The notes: generated by a model not told the origin, from the sequence alone. Positions 24,736-32,990 are shown, counted from the first letter of the stretch. The stretch is DNA of 64,000 bases from Clostridiales bacterium (GCA_029008095.1 JAQXJB010000019.1:1-64000); one strand, 5' to 3'. Made by a program: numbers and translations.

Positions 24736-27700
24736 GGCGTACCTCCAATACATGCTTTTCGATTTGGTCGATCAGCAGATCCCACAGCAGATTTCGCTTG
24801 CCCAGTGCAACTACATACGGCACAGCAGCAGCGGGCTTGATAATGCGGTCCATCAATTCGCGGCACTTTTTTGAAACGGCCTTTTTGTAGTCATCAGAGA
24901 AAGCTTTCCCTATATAGGCCGTCATCATAGCGGTGAAATCTTCGGAATCCGTCTCACGGATAAGCCGTTTACGCTCCTGCTGGGTATTCTCATCATCAAT
25001 ATCGCAGACCAGATCACCCAGGATACGGTAGCCGCCGGAACGGAAGTCCGTCAGGAGATCATACCAGTCCATGAGCTCCGGCTCGGGCAGATATTTCAGC
25101 ATAAATGCTTCTCTGGCTGCTATGTCCATCAGCTGCCACTGTTCATTCTGAATGGCCTGCCGCAGAGCGGTCAAACGCTCAGGCGCAAGCTGCCGGAACA
25201 ACGCATAGAGCTCGTCGGCATCGTAGGCCTCCTCCTGACCTCTGGCGAACAGGATGCGGTTGATATCTATCTCTTTCTGCCGGTCCCTGACAGGCGCACG
25301 GCAGGCACGGATGCGGGACAAGCAGGCTTCATAGTCCTGCAGCAGTTCCCGTACAGAGAGAAGAATATCCATATCCAAAGTGTTCTTCCAGTTCTCCTGT
25401 ACGGCAAACTTAAAGAGTTCGCTATCCAACGCAGGTTTCGGCTTTATCTTCGGCGTATTCTTCTTGAGCCGGTCTGCGATATACGGCAGGCGCTCCACGT
25501 TAGAGTCCACAGCACTCCAGTCGGTCTTCTCAAGGAATGCCTTCAGCTTTTCTCTGTGGGTGGGCTCATACCATGCCCTGCGCTCTTCCGCATCCTCCAC
25601 CAGTTTTTTGTACTGCAAGAATGATGTGCGCTTCACGGTGCGCCGTCCAAGATATTCCGTCAGATCCGGTTTCACACCACTCTTAGCCGAATCGATCTCC
25701 AGACCTGTGAGGATGGCGAGAGCCTCGGTCTCTTCACGGCAACGCTGCCGCTCCTCGGCATCGGAGTTTTCGTTATAGGCGATGATGCTTCTGTCCAGAG
25801 CTGCGTTGCAGATCTGTCCTACGCGGGAAGAAAAGGTATCCCGCACTGTTTCAAAGCAGGCGTACCAGTCGTTGGCGTCTCTGATACGAGGCTCAGCGCT
25901 GGGGATCATCAGAAGCGGGATGTTGAAATTATTCTCCAACGAGTCAAGTTCATAGTTCCGCTTCACACATTCGTTCAAAATGGGATCGGTGATGGTCTTG
26001 ATCATATCACCGTCATAGTCCGCACCGCCCAGACGCTCCGCCGCCAGCATATTGGCATCCACCATGACCACATCGGTGAGATGTCCAAGATAGTACTTCC
26101 GCATCTGATCCTTCTTCGCATACACGGAAAGCTGTATTTCCTCATTGCGTGCGATATGGGGATTGCGCAGAAGCGTACAGGTGTCGCCAAGCTCATAGGC
26201 AGCTCCGGGAGCATAGAACGAGTTACTCTGAAAGTGATTCGTCATAGCGTTGGCGTAGAAAGCAATTTCTTTGCGATTTCGATTTGCGTCTGGCGGCAGG
26301 AGCAGCACCATGAACTCCAACAGGTCGCCGGAGAGGAAACGGTTGTCGCCCTCTACCAGAAGCCGCCCGATGGAATACTGCTTCAGGACTTCATCCGCCT
26401 TGGCTGTCAATTCTTTCGTAAACACAGGCTCATGAATAAACAGCGGATTTTTACTGAGCACTTTGGCCATGCGGTATTCCCGACTTTTCTTGTTAATATC
26501 CTTGCGCAACAGTTCGTCCGTGAAATGCGCAAGACGATGCTGTTCACTGGCGCAGAAATTATAGTACGCCAGTTCCGTCTCTTTGGTAAGCCAGCGCCTG
26601 CTGTCTTCCTCCGGGCTGTGATCCCATCCGTCGGGCAGATCCGCGGGACGGAACTCCTCCGCGCGAATGGAAACGGTGTTCAGAAACTGATAGTTCAGTT
26701 CTGTTGTGCGCTCCGGTTTCTCCTTGCTGACGTTGGTAATGTACAGGGCATGGTGATATTTGCGGAAGGCACTCCAGTAGTCCTCCCAGCTCATATCGTT
26801 CTCTCGCAGCCAGCCATAACCCTTGAACATACTCTTGGTCAGAATGATATCTACATCTACAATCCTGTGTTCAACACCGAAGATGTCGATGATCGTCTCC
26901 GTACCTGTCATCTCGAAGAAGTCGTGGAAGTCTACTTGATGGAGCATTCCTTTGACATAGGGCATACGGATCTGAAATGAGGTATGGATATGTTTTCCGC
27001 AGTATGCTTTATCTACGGTCTTGGCATACTGCTTGGAAATTAAGCCTTCGCCATCAAAACGGATGACCTTGACATCCATCCGTTTTTCCTCGCGGCGATA
27101 TTTGCGTGGAATATTATCACTGCCGTCATCGGTGACAGTGATGACATTTACGTTGTATTCTGTTACTTCCGGATTGTCTACCACGATCACACGGTGCGGT
27201 GCATCGATGCCAATACCGTCCACACGCACACCGCCGGAAAGCATCAGACCGTTGTAGGCGTAGAGCTTACTGAGCTGGCAGGCGCCAATCTTCATGTCCA
27301 GCATGATACGCTGGCGCACACGCTCATAGAGGTCGGCACGAATGAAGGACAGCCTTGCGTTGCGGCTCATGCTGCCGGAACGTTCAAAGGCACGATAGCG
27401 GTGCGCACCGTCACCGAAGTCCAGGGTCACTCCTTCCGGTCGGAACATAGCCTCTGCTTTCTTCTGACGCTCCAGCTGCCGCGCACTACTTCCACGGTCG
27501 AAGACACGCTCGAAGTTCATGTAGAAAATGACATCTGCCAGATCGGGAATGGTCTGTTCATCGTCAGGCTCCTGATACGCATTCCCGTGCAGCTCACACA
27601 TGGCCTGAAAGAACAGTGCATTACCGTCCTGCTCATGGGATGCGGATGCGGCTTTGCATTTCTCCGTGGCAGTACGGTCCAGCTTGAATGCGTAAACACC

Positions 27701-27772
27701 ATCCTGCTCTCTGCCATAGGCCATGATCGCTCTCGCGGATAGTTCATAGATCCTGTATTTTGTCTGCGGCAT
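24725..27772 (-). CDS. Single-subunit RNA-polymerase-like protein (QDE-1/RDR/YonO-type double-psi barrel, DxDGD motif)
   Basis: A 1015-residue protein. Residues 585-589 (26006-26020) read DYDGD within ERLGGADYDGDMIKTI, the metal-binding signature of double-psi-barrel RNA polymerases. About 50 residues earlier is LRNPHIARNEE, followed by a beta-rich segment ending TDVVMVDANM. That order (RNP-H/L, hydrophobic strand, G-x-DxDGD) is as in eukaryotic RNA-dependent RNA polymerases and their bacterial relatives. The three Asp are intact. It could transcribe element DNA or copy RNA; neither is shown. No phage genes are near. ATG 27772 follows GGGAGGTGGTACG; the frame to 27787 starts inside that ribosome-binding site. 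It shares an 11-base overlap with the unknown gene downstream. Confidence 0.78.
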   Translation of the reverse strand: MPQTKYRIYELSARAIMAYGREQDGVYAFKLDRTATEKCKAASASHEQDGNALFFQAMCELHGNAYQEPDDEQTIPDLADVIFYMNFERVFDRGSSARQLERQKKAEAMFRPEGVTLDFGDGAHRYRAFERSGSMSRNARLSFIRADLYERVRQRIMLDMKIGACQLSKLYAYNGLMLSGGVRVDGIGIDAPHRVIVVDNPEVTEYNVNVITVTDDGSDNIPRKYRREEKRMDVKVIRFDGEGLISKQYAKTVDKAYCGKHIHTSFQIRMPYVKGMLHQVDFHDFFEMTGTETIIDIFGVEHRIVDVDIILTKSMFKGYGWLRENDMSWEDYWSAFRKYHHALYITNVSKEKPERTTELNYQFLNTVSIRAEEFRPADLPDGWDHSPEEDSRRWLTKETELAYYNFCASEQHRLAHFTDELLRKDINKKSREYRMAKVLSKNPLFIHEPVFTKELTAKADEVLKQYSIGRLLVEGDNRFLSGDLLEFMVLLLPPDANRNRKEIAFYANAMTNHFQSNSFYAPGAAYELGDTCTLLRNPHIARNEEIQLSVYAKKDQMRKYYLGHLTDVVMVDANMLAAERLGGADYDGDMIKTITDPILNECVKRNYELDSLENNFNIPLLMIPSAEPRIRDANDWYACFETVRDTFSSRVGQICNAALDRSIIAYNENSDAEERQRCREETEALAILTGLEIDSAKSGVKPDLTEYLGRRTVKRTSFLQYKKLVEDAEERRAWYEPTHREKLKAFLEKTDWSAVDSNVERLPYIADRLKKNTPKIKPKPALDSELFKFAVQENWKNTLDMDILLSVRELLQDYEACLSRIRACRAPVRDRQKEIDINRILFARGQEEAYDADELYALFRQLAPERLTALRQAIQNEQWQLMDIAAREAFMLKYLPEPELMDWYDLLTDFRSGGYRILGDLVCDIDDENTQQERKRLIRETDSEDFTAMMTAYIGKAFSDDYKKAVSKKCRELMDRIIKPAAAVPYVVALGKRNLLWDLLIDQIEKHVLEVRHAE

Positions 27773-27866
27773 CGTACCACCTCCCATTTTTATTCTGACA
27801 GAAGCGCTGTCCTATAATCTGTACAACATCAGCATATCACAAAACCTCTGAAATGCAATATGAATA

Positions 27867-27905
27867 CTGGCCCCACTTTTTTAGCGGGGCCAGTTTCTAT
27901 TTTCA
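27867..27905 (+). terminator. Hairpin in the leader of the RepA-like gene
   Basis: CTGGCCCC (27867-27874) pairs with GGGGCCAG (27886-27893), followed by TTTCTATTTT. It lies upstream of the start codon, so it may terminate or attenuate the replication and mobilization transcript. Confidence 0.6.
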
Positions 27906-27922
27906 TTCAGGAGGTACACAAC

Positions 27923-28984
27923 ATGTACAAAACCAACATTCATCCCCTCAACACCATCGACGGTGAAACTCTGATGAGCATCCCTATGGAGCCGCTAAAC
28001 TTCGTGGTGGACTCACTCATCTCCCAAGGCCTGCACATCCTCGCAGGCGCACCGAAAGTGGGAAAATCCTGGCTGGCACTTTGGCTGGCTACAACCATCG
28101 CCAAAGGCGAACCCGTCTGGAATCTGCAGACGAAGCAAGGCACCACACTCTACCTCTGCCTGGAAGATTCCACTCGCCGTATCCAGAACCGACTCTTCAG
28201 CATCACGGACGAGGTTCCGTCCAATGTTCGTTTCTGTACGGAGAGCAACATTCTGGAGAAAGGTCTGGAACAGCAACTCACCCAGTTCCTCAAAGAGTAT
28301 CCTGACACGGTGCTGATCATTATTGACACACTGCAGAAAGTGCGCGGTGTGAAAAATGATAACGCCTATGCCAATGACTACCGCGACCTATCTCTGCTCA
28401 AGCGTATTGCGGATCAGCACGGCACTGCCATCCTGCTCATTCATCACCTGCGCAAGGAAGGTGACGAAGATGTGTTCAACCGCATCTCCGGTACCACTGC
28501 TATCAGCGGTGCGGTGGATTCCAGCTTCACACTGGTGGAGGATAAGCGCGGCAGTGGACGCGCGAAGCTCTCATGCATCGGTCGTGATATTGAATACCGT
28601 GAGATAGAGCTGGAGCGAAATGAGGATAACGTGTGGCAGCTCATCAGCGACAGCAAGGTCACGCCCGGCGGAAGTATCCCTGCTGCCATCTCTGCATTCA
28701 TGTCGAAGCGCACTGAGTATATCGGCACTCCGACTGAGTTCGCAGAAGAGATCGACCCTGACGGAACGCTGGGAATCACGCCGAAGAAAGCGGCGCGGCT
28801 GATATCGGAAAGCCTTGCGGTTCTAAGGCAAACCGGCATTACAGTTGTTCTCCGCCGAAGCAACGGAAAGCGCATCATTGAGCTGCACCGTGCCGAAAGT
28901 GTCGACACCTCGAGGACTGACCCTATCGACCCTTGTGAGGCCACAGGAGGCGATTTGTCGGCAGTTTCTGCCGCTGCCGAGTAA
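27923..28984 (+). CDS. RepA-like AAA/RecA-fold ATPase (replicative helicase type)
   Basis: A 353-residue cytoplasmic ATPase. Walker A is GAPKVGKSW (residues ~42-50), Walker B is VLIIIDTLQKV, and the downstream LLIHHLRKEGDED resembles the RSF1010 RepA/DnaB-like motif region. The C-terminal part is a charged domain possibly binding DNA. Such helicases go with mobilizable plasmids and integrative elements and support replication of the excised circle. ATG 27923 follows CAGGAGGTACACAAC; upstream in-frame residues come from the hairpin region. It begins the replication and mobilization block. Confidence 0.82.
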   Translation: MYKTNIHPLNTIDGETLMSIPMEPLNFVVDSLISQGLHILAGAPKVGKSWLALWLATTIAKGEPVWNLQTKQGTTLYLCLEDSTRRIQNRLFSITDEVPSNVRFCTESNILEKGLEQQLTQFLKEYPDTVLIIIDTLQKVRGVKNDNAYANDYRDLSLLKRIADQHGTAILLIHHLRKEGDEDVFNRISGTTAISGAVDSSFTLVEDKRGSGRAKLSCIGRDIEYREIELERNEDNVWQLISDSKVTPGGSIPAAISAFMSKRTEYIGTPTEFAEEIDPDGTLGITPKKAARLISESLAVLRQTGITVVLRRSNGKRIIELHRAESVDTSRTDPIDPCEATGGDLSAVSAAAE

Positions 28985-29183
28985 ACACGCCACCATGGAG
29001 AGAGCGGCGACGTTTCGCCAGTGTCGGAGAAACAGCGGAGATCTATCGCAGAAGGAAAAATCACCTCCCTTGGAGGTGGCCAGCATCGCGTTTGTCTGGT
29101 CTGCGGCAATGCCGCTGCCCGCCTTCCGCACATATTCCGGGCAGAAGCCCGGACCCACTTTATCTACATTTTGGAGGAAAAAT

Positions 29184-29498
29184 ATGAAAAAGAAAGATAT
29201 CAAGTTCAGCACCCGCATGGCCAGTGAAGATCGAGAAACGATCAAAGAACTGGCAAAACAGTCTCACATGTCCATGAGTAACTATGTCACCGCCTGCTGT
29301 CTGGGACAACAGATCATTATCATCGAAGGTCTGAAGGAAGTGCTGAAAGAACTCAAGGCCATCGGCAACAACCTCAACCAGTTGGTGACGCTGGCGCACA
29401 TGGGCAAAGTCACGGTCATCAATCTCAGTGAGGTGCGGCAGCTCCTCGCTGACATCCGTACTGCCGTCCGTGAGATCGCGGAACGAAAGCGGTGGTGA
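29184..29498 (+). CDS. mobC: MobC-like relaxosome accessory protein
   Basis: A 104-residue protein. The N-terminal half is ribbon-helix-helix-like (IKFSTRMASEDRETIKELAK). The C-terminal half carries the MobC signature IGNNLNQLVTLAHMGKV. MobC proteins bind the transfer origin and help the relaxase open the DNA. ATG 29184 follows TTGGAGGAAAAAT. It lies directly before the relaxase gene. The transfer origin is expected in 28985-29183 but was not identified. Confidence 0.88.
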   Translation: MKKKDIKFSTRMASEDRETIKELAKQSHMSMSNYVTACCLGQQIIIIEGLKEVLKELKAIGNNLNQLVTLAHMGKVTVINLSEVRQLLADIRTAVREIAERKRW

Positions 29499-29500
29499 CC

Positions 29501-30910
29501 ATGGCAATCGTAAGTTTCACAAATTACAAACGAGGTCAGACTTGCGGTGGCATGGGTGCGGTGCTGCGATACACAGCACAGGACTGGAAGACGGAGTATG
29601 ATGGTCGGCAGTTGGTAACAGGGATCAACTGCCAGCCGGAAACAGTCTACGGCGATTTTATGCTAACAAAACAGCTGTACCATAAAACGGACGGTACGAT
29701 GTTCTACCACATGGTGCAGAGCTTCCCAAAGGGCGCCGATGTCGATCCCGCGGTTGCACATGCGGCGGCGCAAAAGCTGGCTGAGTATTTCAGTGGTCAT
29801 GAAGTTCTGGTGTGTACGCACACAGACCGTGAGCACATCCACTCTCACTTCATCATCAACTCCGTCAGCTTCGAGACAGGAAAGAAACTGCACATCGCAA
29901 AAGATCAACTGCAGGAACTGCGCCAGCGCAACGATGAAGTGTGTATGCAATTCTCGCTCCCGCTCTTTGTACCGAATCCCAACCGACAGAAATCCAAACA
30001 CATGACCATGGGCGAATACAAAATTGCTGCCCGTGGTCAGAGCAAGAAGCTGCAGCTCATGAATATCATCAATGACTGCATGCGTCATGCATCCAACCGT
30101 GATGAGTTCATCGCTCTGATGGAAAGCGAAGGCTATAAAGTTCGCTGGGAGAAGTCCCGGCAAAACATCACCTACACCACACCGAGCGGCTGGCAGTGTC
30201 GTGACCGCCTGCTGTTCGGTGATAAATATCTGAAGGAAAGGATGGAACGTGAATTTGAAATCAGAGCAGAACTTCTCTATGGACGAGCTCATGGCGAAGA
30301 ATCTTCCTCCGCATATGAGGAAGACCGAGCCGAAGCAGTCCGTGCAGGAACCGGAAGCAACTCCGGCTCCGATACAACAGTCCACACCGCAGCCCATCGT
30401 GATCCAGTGCGCGATGCCGGAAGCGATGGAACTGATAGTGCGCAGACTAAAAACACTGGAGGAGCAAGGCGGTTGGCAGAGGGAGTACCTCCGCAGACTG
30501 TGCGAGAGGTCGACAGCATATGCGACACAGGCGCAGATGGACGAACTGCTGAAGGTGGTGAAGCATCTGGCGGAGATGACCGAACAGGCTGGGAAACCGA
30601 AAGAGAAATCTTCTTTGCGGCGCAGAATCAGACTGCCCAGGTTGCACCTGTCGTTTCCGGAATGGGACTGGCCGACAGTGGTTACGGTAGTGATGGCGCT
30701 GGCTATGGCAGCGTTGCTTCTGCTCTGGTTCAAGTCGGGCGGCGACTGGAGCAGTCTCAGTCTGCTGAACCGGTGATTGACAGCACCACGCAGCACCACC
30801 ACACTGACAGCAAAAGGCTCCGTAAGGAGAAACAAAAGAAAATCGCCCTCGGTCACAAAGCAGATGACCATGAGGACGAACAAACCCAAACCTGGCAGCA
30901 GACCATGTAA
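29501..30910 (+). CDS. mobA: MOB-family relaxase (MobA-like)
   Basis: A 469-residue relaxase. The N-terminal domain (~1-260) begins MAIVSFTNYKRGQTCGGMGAV, with Tyr residues available for nicking (QDWKTEYDG), and contains the metal-binding triad REHIHSHFIIN near residue 110, typical of MOBP/MOBV-type relaxases. The C-terminal ~220 residues are of low complexity (Gly, Ser, Asp, Glu, Thr) and overlap another gene in a different frame. It nicks the element's origin and leads the strand in transfer using a co-resident conjugation system. ATG 29501 is preferred; GTG 29492 is alternative. Confidence 0.88.
   Translation: MAIVSFTNYKRGQTCGGMGAVLRYTAQDWKTEYDGRQLVTGINCQPETVYGDFMLTKQLYHKTDGTMFYHMVQSFPKGADVDPAVAHAAAQKLAEYFSGHEVLVCTHTDREHIHSHFIINSVSFETGKKLHIAKDQLQELRQRNDEVCMQFSLPLFVPNPNRQKSKHMTMGEYKIAARGQSKKLQLMNIINDCMRHASNRDEFIALMESEGYKVRWEKSRQNITYTTPSGWQCRDRLLFGDKYLKERMEREFEIRAELLYGRAHGEESSSAYEEDRAEAVRAGTGSNSGSDTTVHTAAHRDPVRDAGSDGTDSAQTKNTGGARRLAEGVPPQTVREVDSICDTGADGRTAEGGEASGGDDRTGWETEREIFFAAQNQTAQVAPVVSGMGLADSGYGSDGAGYGSVASALVQVGRRLEQSQSAEPVIDSTTQHHHTDSKRLRKEKQKKIALGHKADDHEDEQTQTWQQTM
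30249..30776 (+). CDS. MobB-like membrane protein encoded inside the relaxase gene
   Basis: A 175-residue protein in a second reading frame, wholly within the relaxase 3' half. It has a soluble N-terminus with a Pro/Gln-rich part (PAPIQQSTPQPIV), a coiled-coil-like stretch (AMELIVRRLKTLEEQGG onward), and a C-terminal membrane span TVVTVVMALAMAALLLLWF (~residues 143-161). GTG 30249 follows AAGGAAAGGATGGAAC. Its composition looks more protein-like than the low-complexity relaxase tail, so it is probably real. RSF1010 has the same nesting of mobB in mobA, where MobB steadies the relaxase and links it to the membrane; that role is inferred here. Confidence 0.72.
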   Translation: MNLKSEQNFSMDELMAKNLPPHMRKTEPKQSVQEPEATPAPIQQSTPQPIVIQCAMPEAMELIVRRLKTLEEQGGWQREYLRRLCERSTAYATQAQMDELLKVVKHLAEMTEQAGKPKEKSSLRRRIRLPRLHLSFPEWDWPTVVTVVMALAMAALLLLWFKSGGDWSSLSLLNR

Positions 30911-30917
30911 CAAACCA

Positions 30918-30952
30918 CGGGAGAGTCGACACAGTTCGGCTCTCCCGCTTTG
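30918..30952 (+). terminator. Terminator after the mobilization genes
   Basis: CGGGAGAG (30918-30925) pairs with CTCTCCCG (30940-30947), followed by CTTT. Confidence 0.6.
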
Positions 30953-31014
30953 CATAGGACAAGTTTATCAAAAATACAATGTACTGAACGTACCACACCT
31001 TGGAGGTGATATCT

Positions 31015-31224
31015 ATTATTATCCGCCCCTTCACTTATGATAGTGACGCGCATATTGTTTCCGGCAGAAAAGGCACAATCACCATTGAAAACCTCTCCCC
31101 TCAGTTTTCTGATGAGGAACGCATTGAACAGCGGCGATGCATCGAGGAAGGGCTGTTTGAGGTTTTTATTAAATATACAAATCAACATGAAAGTAATAGC
31201 TATTTAGGAGCTGCTGCGGTATGA
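31015..31224 (+). CDS. Small unknown protein upstream of the recombinase (start uncertain)
   Basis: The frame reads IIRPFTYDSDAHIVSGRKGT and onward to KYTNQHESNSYLGAAAV. A strong TTGGAGGTGAT at 31000-31010 is followed not by ATG but by ATT ATT ATC, so translation may begin at an unusual ATT at 31015 or at GTG 31006. The ~70-residue product is charged and has no recognised domain. Its position just before the large serine recombinase, as for the small ORF in the skin-like element, makes it a candidate recombination directionality factor (inference). Confidence 0.55.
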   Translation: MIIRPFTYDSDAHIVSGRKGTITIENLSPQFSDEERIEQRRCIEEGLFEVFIKYTNQHESNSYLGAAAV

Positions 31225-31248
31225 TGTACCTGTCAGCAGCTCTTTTCT
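31208..31248 (+). terminator. Terminator between the small ORF and the recombinase
   Basis: GAGCTGCTG (31208-31216) pairs with CAGCAGCTC (31234-31242), followed by TTTTCT. It overlaps the end of the small ORF and insulates the recombinase gene from upstream transcription. Confidence 0.7.
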
Positions 31249-31267
31249 ATGTGAAAGGAGCTACCGA

Positions 31268-32761
31268 ATGAACGCAATCTACACAAGACAATCCGTTGAC
31301 AGAGCCGACAGTATTTCTATCGAAAGTCAGATCGAGTTCTGCAAATATGAGATGCGAGGTGAAGCCTACAAAGTATATACCGACAGAGGCTACAGCGGTA
31401 AGAATACAGACCGCCCCGCCTTTGCCGAAATGATGAATGACATTGAAAACGGAATCATCAGCAAAGTTGTCGTCTATAAGCTGGATCGTATCAGCCGTTC
31501 AATTCTGGACTTCTCAACCATGATGGAACGATTCGAGAAATACAAGGTCGAGTTCGTATCAACGACTGAGAAGTTCGATACCTCTTCACCGATGGGCCGA
31601 GCCATGCTCAATATCTGCATTGTCTTTGCTCAGCTGGAACGTGAAACCATTCAGAAGCGTGTCACAGACGCTTACTTTTCACGCAGCCAAAAGAGCTTCT
31701 ATATGGGTGGCAGAGTTCCGTATGGATTCCGATTGGTGCCTACAACCATCGAAGGTGTCAAAACATCAATGTACGAAATCAACCCTGACGAAGCTGAACA
31801 GGTCAGGCTGATCTACGAACTCTACTCAAAACCCGAATGTTCATACGGCGATATCATCCGATATTTTCAGGAGCATGGCATCTTGAAGAACGGCAAACCG
31901 TGGGGCCGCACTCGGCTGGCAGATGTTCTCAGAAACCCTATCTATGTACGTGCCGACCTTTCGGTCTATGAATTCTATCGTGACCAGGGTGCGATCATGG
32001 CAAATGAGCCGAGCGATTTCATTGGGACAAACGGCTGCTATTATTACAAGGGTCAGGATGCCACAGGTCGAAAGCAGATGAATCTGGAGGGAAACCATCT
32101 GGTGCTGGCACCTCACGAAGGCATCATCCCTTCTGACTTATGGTTGAAGTGTCGCGCAAAATGTCTGGAGGCTCAGCAGATCAAACCTTACCAGAAAGCT
32201 AAGAACACATGGTTGGCAGGAAAAATCAAATGTGGTGTTTGTGGCTACGCCTTGGTAGACAAACATTACCCGACCAGACGCTCCAGATACTTTCTCTGCT
32301 CTAACAAGATGAATTCCAGAGCCTGCGAAGGTCCCGGCACGATCTACTCGGATGAATTTGAACAGCTGATCTACAACGAGATGCTCAAGAAACTGGCGCA
32401 GTTCAAGGCACTAAGGAAGCGTAAAGGGAATATCCTTAACCCTGAATTAACCACGCTGAACGTACAGCTCGCACAGGTTGAAGATGAAATCTCGTCACTG
32501 ATGAATCGCATGGCCAGCGCCGATGATGTCCTCTTCCGTTACATCGGCGAACGGGTGCGTGAATTGGATGGCAAGAAGCAGGAACTAATGAAGCGCATCT
32601 CCGAGTTGAAGCTTCATAAGGAAGCTGACTATACAGAGATCAGCAACCACCTGACCATGTGGGAGGAACTGAGCTTCGATGACAAACGCCAGACCGTTGA
32701 CCAGCTCATCAGAGTCATCTACGCAACCAGTGATTCCATTAAAATCGAATGGAGAATCTAA
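31268..32761 (+). CDS. Large serine recombinase (integrase/excisionase of the cotJC element)
   Basis: A 497-residue site-specific recombinase. The resolvase-type catalytic domain (~1-145) has the nucleophile Ser9 in IYTRQSVDR and the arginines of VVYKLDRISRS. The recombinase domain (~155-260) contains VPYGFRLVP. A zinc ribbon (CGVCGYAL...FLCSNKMNSRAC, ~320-355) and a coiled coil (~385-450) complete the large-serine-integrase layout. The stop is 23 bases from the attR core at 32785, the usual integrase-att arrangement. It reads in the same direction as cotJC. It is predicted to integrate the element at cotJC and, with a directionality factor, excise it. Confidence 0.95.
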   Translation: MNAIYTRQSVDRADSISIESQIEFCKYEMRGEAYKVYTDRGYSGKNTDRPAFAEMMNDIENGIISKVVVYKLDRISRSILDFSTMMERFEKYKVEFVSTTEKFDTSSPMGRAMLNICIVFAQLERETIQKRVTDAYFSRSQKSFYMGGRVPYGFRLVPTTIEGVKTSMYEINPDEAEQVRLIYELYSKPECSYGDIIRYFQEHGILKNGKPWGRTRLADVLRNPIYVRADLSVYEFYRDQGAIMANEPSDFIGTNGCYYYKGQDATGRKQMNLEGNHLVLAPHEGIIPSDLWLKCRAKCLEAQQIKPYQKAKNTWLAGKIKCGVCGYALVDKHYPTRRSRYFLCSNKMNSRACEGPGTIYSDEFEQLIYNEMLKKLAQFKALRKRKGNILNPELTTLNVQLAQVEDEISSLMNRMASADDVLFRYIGERVRELDGKKQELMKRISELKLHKEADYTEISNHLTMWEELSFDDKRQTVDQLIRVIYATSDSIKIEWRI

Positions 32762-32784
32762 GGGAAATTTATGTCCATCTTGTA

Positions 32785-32795
32785 CGCTTCGGCGA
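32785..32795 (+). repeat. attR core of the cotJC element
   Basis: The second copy of CGCTTCGGCGA. On the element side the 18-bp arm TCCATCTTGTACGCTTCG spans 32774-32791. The chromosome resumes at 32796 with GGGGCTAAG. Confidence 0.9.
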
Positions 32796-32868
32796 GGGGC
32801 TAAGATTGGCCACGGAAAAACTGAATCAGAAGAACGTGTATGTGATCAACCCGTCCTTTGACAGATAA
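32785..32868 (+). pseudogene. cotJC: cotJC 3' fragment (displaced C-terminal codons)
   Basis: From the core the frame reads RFGEGLRLATEKLNQKNVY followed by VINPSFDR and TAA at 32866-32868. This is the conserved CotJC C-terminus missing from the gene at 15934. Codon phase matches exactly: 171 codons precede the left core and 27 follow from the right core, giving 198 residues. It has no start or ribosome-binding site of its own and can be expressed only after excision of the element. Confidence 0.95.
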
Positions 32869-32941
32869 ATCCAAGAATTTGTGATACACGGCGAGAGAGG
32901 TAAAAAGTCCCTGTGTCTATAAAATCCTTTTGACAGAAGGG

Positions 32942-32990
32942 ATCCACGCAAAAAGTGAGATAAGCATCGCTTTTTGCGTGGATTTATTCT
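32942..32990 (+). terminator. Terminator of the reconstituted cotJ operon
   Basis: A perfect 14-bp stem, ATCCACGCAAAAAG (32942-32955) with CTTTTTGCGTGGAT (32970-32983), is followed by TTATT. It lies 74 bases after the displaced cotJC stop. Confidence 0.75.

Larger units (their letters stand above)
16458..32795 (+). mobile_element. 16.3-kb serine-recombinase element inserted in cotJC (possible sporulation intervening element)
   Basis: The borders are set by the split cotJC gene and by direct 11-bp cores at 16447-16457 and 32785-32795, which gives 16,338 bp per core copy. Joined ends make a perfect inverted repeat: TCCATCTTGTACGCTTCG, 6-bp spacer, CGAAGCGTACAAGATGGA. Contents in order: metal-sensing and uptake genes, an RNA-polymerase-like gene with a partner, RepA-like ATPase, MobC, relaxase with embedded MobB-like gene, small ORF, large serine recombinase. 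Relaxase and RepA-like genes without a type IV secretion system make it an integrative mobilizable element. Exact excision restores cotJC, so it could behave like skin. Excision during sporulation is inferred. Confidence 0.93.

Noticed and set aside
28985..29183. Transfer origin (oriT) of the cotJC element
   Set aside because: This is the expected place, but no inverted repeat or nic-site motif could be recognised with confidence.
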